Origin: Taxillus chinensis
Taxonomy: Eukaryota; Streptophyta; Magnoliopsida; Santalales; Loranthaceae
Assembly: GCA_023512835.1 (NCBI GenBank)
Contig: CM042091.1
Coordinates: forward strand, 24,755,506-24,819,505
Length of the DNA: 64,000 nucleotides
Reading direction: 5' to 3'
A program made the position numbers and the translations under genes. The notes beneath the pieces are model-generated. The model saw nothing but the letters and a program-made list of their open reading frames with translations. It was not told the DNA's origin and ran no database searches. Below are positions 57,420-64,000 of this stretch, piece after piece (the stretch's first letter is position 1; every line of letters begins with the position of its first letter).

Positions 57420-59423
57420 TGTTGGAAATATAGGATTTGATGAAGCTGCCACAAATAGTCTAAGTCCGAAGACTCGAAGAACGGACGGTCGTAGGGTCGG
57501 AGAGTCGAAGTTCGTAGAAGTGAAACTGTCATAGGACGTATTGGCAAGAGACTTGTAGACTCGCAGAGTCTGGAGACTCAAGGCGAAATAGTGACAGAAC
57601 ATTGCGACTCGTAGATCTAGGGTCGAAGGTCGTAGAGTCATGGTACGGAAAAGAAAGTGTTACTATATGCATCAACGAAGTTCGGAGACTCGTAGAGTCG
57701 AAAAGTGTTAAGAACAAGAACCAACGCTAAATGACTTGTAGACTCGTAGACTCGTAGAGTCCCCACAAACACTTCAACTAATAGATCTTTCAATTGCCAC
57801 TTAACTCGAAGACTCGTAGAGTCGTAGGATTGAAACCTTCGAACACTGTTAAGAAAACAGGACTCGCAGACTCGTAGATCGGAAGTCATAAAGTCAAAGC
57901 CGTTGAACACGGTTAAGAAAACTGGACTCGTAGACTCGTAGGTTGAAGGTCGAAGAATCGACGCTGTAAAGACTGGCAAACAAATGAAATCGTAACTCAA
58001 GAGTTGTAGAGTCGTAGACTCGTAGACTCAAGGGACACAGTCACTATAGAGAAATTGCCATACTTCCAGACTCAGAGATCGATGGTGGAGAGTTGGAGCT
58101 AAAGGGTCGTAGCTATAAAGGAACTCAGTTTATGAACCTCCGTGAAAGACTAAGGAAGAAAAGCTAAGTTGAGGACTTGTAGAGTCGAAGATTTTCAGAC
58201 CACCTAGTCAAATATAGTAAACTGAGAGACCCGAAGGTCGTAGACCCGTAGAGCTAGAGTCGTAGACCCGTAGAGCTAGAGTCGTAGACTCGTAGCTCCA
58301 ATAACAGGTAGATCAGCTGTAATCGAAGAAGTCACTCTAAGCGTTATTCGAAGAGTCGCAGACTCGTAGAGTCGTAGACACGCAGAGTCGTAGACTTTAG
58401 TTAACGAGTGACACTAAAAGGCTAATCCAACTTAACCTCCAGCCTCGAAAACTCCAGCCTCGAAAACTCGAAGATGTGAGTCGTAGACTCACAGAAACAC
58501 CATAAAGCCTGAAGCAAGACTTCGCAACTTTCTACAGGTGCTAGCTGAAATCTTCGAGTCTCCGAACCTACGAGGCATCCACCTCCGAGGCAAACTTACA
58601 ACCCTAAACACAGCCACTTAGCGATATTGTCGGCTAGGGTTTGTACAGAAGCCTGCGCCGTCCCGAGCAGTTGAGCGCATTTAATGACGCATTAATTGCT
58701 GCCAACTACCATCCACAGATGAACGGCCAAGATCGACTGCATGCCAAAAATGCAGTATGGGCATCTGATCTGTAAATCAGAGCAGATCAACCCATCCCCT
58801 GACATTCCGCATTTTCAGTGGCGGGAAGTCAGTCTGTCGGGATGGACATCATGGCGCACGAGCACTTTAATCTTAAAGATATATCTCTCACGCACTTAAC
58901 GTCAAAATTGTGAGTTTAATCTCTCTCTCAAAAGAAAGAAACACACAATACACAAGAAAATGGCTCTGACACACTTGATATAAACAATCCTTTACAGAAC
59001 CAAAAAAAAGAGAGTTCCAACAACAAAAGAGTAAGACTCTGAGAGAAAAATAGAAGAAGTGTTGTGCGCCGCGTTGAACCAAGAACAAGAGTAATCCATC
59101 TGATTATTCAAGAACCTCTTGTTCACCAAAGATCTAGCACTTCCATTAAGTCTAATCTCTGTGTTGTTTTACACACGTCGATCTATCATAAACCATCACT
59201 TTCACAACTGAGATCTGTTAAGAAAAGAGCATTTACTCTTATCTCGTTTTGTGTCGATAGTTCATCATCACTCACGTTATCACTCATAATACTACTGTCG
59301 TCTTCTCTATAAATACTTCCATCATAGTCATCTGCATAGGAATCCAAAACCAACTAACAGTCTAGCTTCCGCACGCAACGAAAGTCTATTCACTCCCCCT
59401 CTAGACTCACTTTGGGAACTACA
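57420..59423 (+). mobile_element. Copia D 3' LTR
   Basis: 2004 bp copy of 27300-29269 with the GACTC/GAGTC field, followed by AATCC. Confidence 0.92.
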
Positions 59424-59579
59424 AATCCTATCACAAGACTGGACTACCCTAAGTACACCTTAGAGGCTCCAAGAGGACCATGTTGATCAGGCACGTCTCT
59501 CCAGGCTCCTCCAAAGGACTCAAGATAACCAAGTCCGCCCAATACCTTAAGCCAACTAGACCATGCTTTGATACCATAT
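59424..59579 (-). mobile_element. G1 leader and variant PBS
   Basis: Minus-strand leader matching Gypsy B, C and E. The PBS at 59565-59576 reads TGGTATCAAAGC (one mismatch to tRNA-Met). Confidence 0.8.
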
Positions 59580-60277
59580 TGTCACGCCCCGAATTTCCAA
59601 CCTGAGGAGACCAGAACGTGACCCTCCCTTTACCCGAGTTTGGATAAAGGGGTTAGAATACAACATACACTTCACATTTTATATTCAGAGATAAAATCAT
59701 ATATTTATTAAGTTCAAACATTACAAACGTGTCCAAAACATGCTTTTATTACATTACACGCCTCATTACAATATCTCCCCGCTGGGGTTACATCAATTTC
59801 CATAAATTAACATAATCGAAAAGAAACGGTAAAGCAAATACGGTCTTCCACCACGGGAGTCCACCTAATGCCTGTAGGTTCCTGAAAACAAAACACATCA
59901 TAGTAGGAGGGGTGAGCAACCACAGCTCAGTAGGGATCAAGTCTCCCCCAACCCATCCCATGCACCTATCATCTATATGAGAGCGTGTACCAGTGCAGTG
60001 ATGTGGCAAAAACAAATAACAAGGAGACACACCACACAAATGGGCGCAACCTCAGCCCCAGCCACACAGGCTCCACAGCCCCATAAGCTAACACTTTAAC
60101 CACCCCAAGCAAGTGATTTAACTGCCTCTTTAGGCCAATGATTTAACCACAAGTGATTTAACCGCCTCTTCAGGCCAATGATTTAACCACCTCTCAGGCA
60201 AATAGTTTAACCGCCTCTCAGGCAAATAGTTCCCACAGCCTCACTGGCTAACATAAACAGTCCCGGGCTTTCACAGC
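59580..60277 (-). mobile_element. G1 5' LTR, interrupted by element H
   Basis: Aligns with 1910-2630 (same subfamily sequence CGTGACCCTCCCTTTACC). The 26-bp array is at about 60110-60235. It stops at 60277, where H begins; the rest should lie beyond the window. Confidence 0.82.
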
Positions 60278-61789
60278 TGACAGACAGATTTTTAGCCTCT
60301 CTAAAAGAGCTAGCTAATGTCGTTAAATCTCTCTTCAAGATAATAAATTCCCTAAGTTTGCACTAAAAGAATAGCAGCAAGAAAGGGGTCCATCCCACAG
60401 AGATTACCAAGTTATCTAGCTTTAACTCAAATCACCAAATTAATCTTGCTTAAAACAATGTCTTGGCAAAAACGAATTCTTTTTATAACTAAAGATCTAA
60501 TTTTTATTTGGTTTTCTGAATAAACAAAGAAAGCAAATTGATTTTAGGATTAAGATTCAAGGATTAAAAGCATCTAGGGTCACAATTTCACCTCCCTATG
60601 TTATCTCTACTGGTTCATGGTATTAGGGTTGTCTGATTGAAAACATGCTAAACATAAGCCAAGGACAACAAATGGTCATTGAGGTCCTTTTAAGAGTTAT
60701 ATGCCAGATTGGTCATCTAAACACACAAACATGCAAAGCCAATAAATCATACTTGCAAAAGGATAATGATCACACCAATTACAAATAAGTTATGAATCTC
60801 AATCCGCCCCAGACTAGGGCTAAGAATACCAAGGTGTACATCCAAAGATAGAATTTAAGAACAAATTCATAAAACATGCAAAACTCAATCATCCAAACCC
60901 AATATTCATAAACACAGCAAAGCAACAAGGGGGCTACATTGCTCCCCTAGATTAAAAGAACTACTCACGCATGATTACAAGCAAAACCATAGCAGAAAAG
61001 CTAAACATCTTCTTCTTAACCACGCGCACAGCAAGGCTTCAAATCCAGGCTCCAAAATCCGCGACGGCTGCGACGGCGGCTGCGACGGCTGCTCTCCTAG
61101 GTCAAGGAGCAACCTCCAAATCGTGAAGCCTCTCTCTCTCTCTCTCTTTAAAAACGTGTAGGGGGTCTAGGATGCATAGCAGGGGGCGTGGAGGCTGTAT
61201 TTATAGAGGTTGGATGGGCCTTGAGGTGTGTACCCTAACCCATTTATCAAAACGGCGTAGTTTTGATAAGTAACACTCGAAACTTTAAAATCTCTATCTT
61301 CCATCCACAATTTGGACATGGGCCTTTAGAAACAAATGATCAGCATGGAAAAACGATAGGATCGGTCCAAAAATATCTCTGCACGTCAATTTGCACGTGA
61401 TATGGTGAATTCACGTGCACCTCCAAATCAGCTCAAACTTCTCCCCAAGCTTCCTTGCATCCTGTAGAGGCCTGAGAAGCAAAAATAGGCTTGCACGTGA
61501 AATGAGTGAATTCACGTGCAGCTCCAAATGCTCTGAAATTTCTGTGGTAGGTAGAGGACATCATTCTAAGCAACTTTTGTTCTTGCACGCCAATTGTTTG
61601 AAGCCATCTACTATGTCAAAAGTGAGCTCCAAAATCTGCCAAAACAACTTAAAAACGCTTGTATTTGCAAATAGCATCTTCCTAGGGGTTAGAGCAAATA
61701 CATATGATATATGAAGCAATAAGGCTCTAATCATGCTCTTAAACATCCTAAATAAACACTAGAATAACGGCATAAAATGCACGTTATCA
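60278..61789 (-). mobile_element. Element H 3' LTR
   Basis: 1512 bp with TG...CA ends in both readings: plus strand begins TGACAGACAG and ends CGTTATCA; on the minus strand it starts TGATAACGTGC. It follows a PPT-like AAGTGTGGTGTATT and the phrase GAGGACAAGCA (minus strand), a combination typical of the 3' end of Tat/Athila-type Gypsy elements; this placement is tentative. The U3 half is homologous to the Gypsy B/C/E U3. Confidence 0.7.
61190..61600 (-). promoter_or_regulatory. Shared U3 promoter module in H LTR
   Basis: On the minus strand, in order: the block GATGTCCTCTACCTACCACAG-like (near 61540-61560), four CACGTG boxes (61394-61518), one palindrome ATCAAAAC-(6 nt)-GTTTTGAT type (61245-61268) and a TATA box (61197-61206). 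Order and sequence follow Gypsy B 12460-12862. Confidence 0.65.
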
Positions 61790-63341
61790 AATACACCACA
61801 CTTGAACCATTGCTTGTCCTCAAGTGAAAACATACAAGCATGCAAAAATAAAATAAACACGCAGTCAAACGGAAGAAAAATAAAATAACAATCAAGGAGA
61901 ATCATGGTTTCCTAAGCATGCAACTCTATCATGATGAAATGGGAATTTAAGCATCAAAATGAGTCGTAACTTAGTTCATTCATGTCCATATCCCTAGTCC
62001 AACAACCATGCAATATCACCACTTAAATTTCAGATATGAGCAGGCAATCCATGATAAAATAGCACCTTGTTTCCCTTTAAGTTCTTACCAAGGATAAGCG
62101 CCTCACTCAAATATAATAATTCTCAAGCCCAATACCTATCAATGAACAATGGATGGAAAACTCTATCTCTACACTCGCCATTAGCTATTGATTAAGTACT
62201 TGCCAAACAATCATGAGAGTTCCCTATTGTGCTCATCAAAGAAAACACACTCTCTATTCTACTTTATTTGAACTCACACACTAGTCTAAACTCAATAAAC
62301 TCACACTCTATTCTAATAACTAATAAAACAAAATCATGAGCTAAGGGTTGAGCTCAACACTCTTAAAACAAAACACAATTCAGCCAATGTGGCTTCACAA
62401 CTAAATAATCACACATAAGCATCAAGCCGGTGTGGCTTTTATTTTGAATCCCCTTTTTTTTTTTTTTTTTAGTAATAACCTTACAAGGTTGCATTTTATG
62501 CTCTCCCTTGATGGATTATTCACTCTTTTTTTTTAACTCACATAACACAAAAATAAGACTGATTTTTCTAATGCAAACTCCTTGCCATTTTGCTACATTA
62601 GGAGAGACAGAAATTCATTGATGTCTCACATCCCATTTCCCAATTAAGTGATGGCTTTTTCACATTCTATATCACAGCCTTTTATATTTACAACACAACA
62701 AACAAAAATTAGGATACATAGGAAGTCAAAGTGACTTAAAGGTCTTGCATCCTAACTCCACACACCAAACACTCGAGCACTAAAAAGTAATCATATGCTT
62801 ACTTGACTCCTACCATTAAATAACCAATGTTAAATGCAAGAAGAGTAGCAAATCAAACTATTACCCAAAAATCATAAATGTCACTCAAGGGCTAAAAAGA
62901 AGTGTTCTCATTTTGCATTTCTTTTTCACTCAACTTTAAGGGTTACTTAGGTCTATCATAGCATTTCATGCTCAGCTAATATTCAAAACTCAGCTCCAAA
63001 AACATGGTGATATCATTCAAAAGATAAAGACATGATTAAACCAATTCAGAGCACATTTTAACTACTTTAACACCCTTATCACAACATGATACTAATGTGG
63101 CATAAAAATTAAATTTTAAGCCAAAATTGCATACTTAATATCCATGCCTCCACAAGCAAATCATTCAAGCAAACAACTCAAACAATCATGCAACTAAAAA
63201 CAGTTTTTTTGTTTTGTTTTTTTAAAATAAAACATGCAATCACAACATAAAAGACAAGCAAGTGGCTCAAGTCACTCCCCATACACCACACTTAAAATAT
63301 GCTATGTCCGCATGGCATAAAATAGGGAGTAGGAAAAACAC
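61790..63341 (-). mobile_element. Element H interior, 3' non-coding part
   Basis: No gene seen. AT-rich with A/T runs. The 13-mer ATACACCACACTT (plus strand), part of the PPT at 61791-61803, recurs at 63281-63293 next to the end of the Ulp1-like gene. Confidence 0.55.
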
Positions 63342-64000
63342 TTACCTCTTAGTTGGGAAGCTGTAGTAGTAGATAACATTGGCCACCATTCGTTGCACCT
63401 GAGCCACAAAGTCAACCGACGTCTCGCCGCGCACTTCCCAAGTTTCCCTCCCTTGCAGAATAGCCATCATGTAGTAGCAAGCAAAGATCCCACAGACTGA
63501 ATTGGTCAAGCCGCCGAGGGATTTCCATTTCGTTGTAGTGAATAAGAGGTAGCTTGTCGGCCAATAAGCCTTCTTTGATCATCACCGCTTTGATTCGTTT
63601 GATGAACCCATGCACTAACTGTCTTTTCCGTCTGGCAAACCTTTCGCCTTGGCTTGGGTCATATAGCACGGCATGTCCTACATCTAGATTCAAATGGACC
63701 AATACATAGTGGCGGTCAATGTGCACCGGAATCAGCACCTCATGCATACCATGCCAAGGGCGGTGCCCTTCATTCTCACCATTGATGCGTTGGCGCCACA
63801 CCTCTTCGGACAAGGGTTGATTGAATATATCGCACAAGCATGATGGAAGTGAATCGAGCTAAGGGGTAGTTATGAGGCTCGGCCTCCACTACATAGCGCA
63901 TGGTCCCTGGAAAAGGTCTATCTCATCACAGGAGAGATATTCATTCTCCGAGATCCTCTTTAGGCTAAAAGGGGTGAAGATATCATTATCCCGTATAAAG
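63342..64000 (-). pseudogene. Ulp1-like (C48) peptidase gene in element H, partial and frameshifted
   Basis: Minus strand, running in from the window edge. The open segment 63412-63837 contains IPVHIDRHYVLVHL and VLYDPSQ: His43 and Asp60 of that segment, 17 apart, as in Ulp1-family peptidases. After PRRLDQ the frame shifts; the next frame reads NSVCGIFACYYM, the Cys box, and ends at a stop at 63342-63344. Upstream (63840-64000), readable Ulp1-type sequence continues in other frames (LSCDEIDLFQG, VEAEPHNYPL). So at least two frameshifts. It differs from the Copia A and D copies outside the catalytic motifs. It is the last gene before the 3' LTR of H. Confidence 0.65.

Larger units (their letters stand above)
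27300..59423 (+). mobile_element. Copia D: SIRE-like Copia with extra Ulp1-type gene, TSD AATCC
   Basis: LTRs at 27300-29269 and 57420-59423 (begin TGTTGGAAATATAGG, end CTACA), with AATCC at 27295-27299 and 59424-59428. Between them: PBS, gag (split by Gypsy C), PR, integrase, RT, RNase H, a long spacer, the extra gene (split by Gypsy E), and PPT. Without its inserts the element is about 14.5 kb. It belongs to the same family as F and is a distant relative of Copia A with the same gene order, including the extra gene. All coding parts now carry breaks. Confidence 0.9.
1910..60277 (-). mobile_element. G1: pol-less Gypsy derivative (LARD-like), split by Copia A and Copia D
   Basis: Segments 1910-5905, 25929-27299 and 59424-60277 together form one minus-strand Gypsy-type element. 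Both LTR remnants begin TGTCACGCC on the plus strand and share the same subfamily sequence. The 59424-59579 leader and PBS match Gypsy B, C and E. Host sequence is continuous across Copia D: AATCC before 27300 and after 59423, matching uninterrupted sequence in Gypsy E near 53880. The interior keeps only a zinc-knuckle mini-gag and a trace of the chromodomain end. No RT, RNase H or integrase motif is seen, so it probably relied on B/C-like autonomous relatives. Confidence 0.75.

Noticed and set aside
61415..61714. Plus-strand 99-residue frame in the H LTR
   Set aside because: It overlaps the U3 promoter module of the minus-strand LTR and matches antisense frames of other Gypsy LTRs.

Overview
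This 64 kb window is heterochromatin-like sequence from a flowering plant. I see no ordinary host gene. Nearly every base can be assigned to LTR retrotransposons nested inside one another. The plant assignment rests on primer-binding sites matching plant initiator tRNA-Met (TGGTATCAGAGC), plant Copia and chromovirus-type Gypsy polyproteins, plant TATA/telo-box promoters in the LTRs, and nesting depth. The species cannot be named from the sequence.

Layout. (1) 1-1748: 5' part of a minus-strand Copia element (F: partial gag, PBS, LTR). (2) 1749-1909: a scrap of plus-strand Copia LTR. (3) 1910-60277: a minus-strand, pol-less Gypsy derivative (G1), now split into segments by later insertions. (4) 5906-25928: Copia A, inside G1, itself split by Gypsy B (12352-21262, TSD ATATA). 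(5) 27300-59423: Copia D, inside G1 (TSD AATCC), itself split by Gypsy C (30802-40088, TSD AGTGA) and by the minus-strand pol-less Gypsy E (47525-55848, TSD AAAGC). (6) 60278-64000: 3' LTR and 3' interior of another minus-strand element (H), which cuts G1's second LTR.

Main observation. Copia A and Copia D each carry, downstream of pol and on the same strand, an extra large gene with one shared architecture: an N-terminal domain resembling plant transposon-associated proteins, a helical/low-complexity middle, and a C-terminal Ulp1-type (C48, SUMO-protease-like) cysteine peptidase domain. It stands where SIRE-type Copia elements normally have an env-like ORF. The two copies are strongly diverged, yet they are less damaged than the gag-pol beside them. 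In D the gene has its own TATA box and CT-rich/telo-box leader, and Gypsy E lies in it without disturbing the frame across the target site. Element H, unrelated by its LTR ends, also carries a broken Ulp1-like ORF just before its 3' end. So three elements in one window hold Ulp1-like peptidases.

Other structure. The B/C/E Gypsy LTRs and the H LTR share a U3 promoter module: a G-box cluster, one or two near-palindromes, then a TATA box. Gypsy C carries a TRIM-like unit lying exactly between two copies of the PBS. G1 and E are non-autonomous relatives of B/C that keep the leader, a two-knuckle mini-gag and the last few codons of the chromodomain, but no capsid or pol. The LTRs of all families hold different short tandem arrays. 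Most gag-pol genes are broken by 1-nt indels and C-to-T type nonsense changes. Percent identities and insertion ages were not computed.
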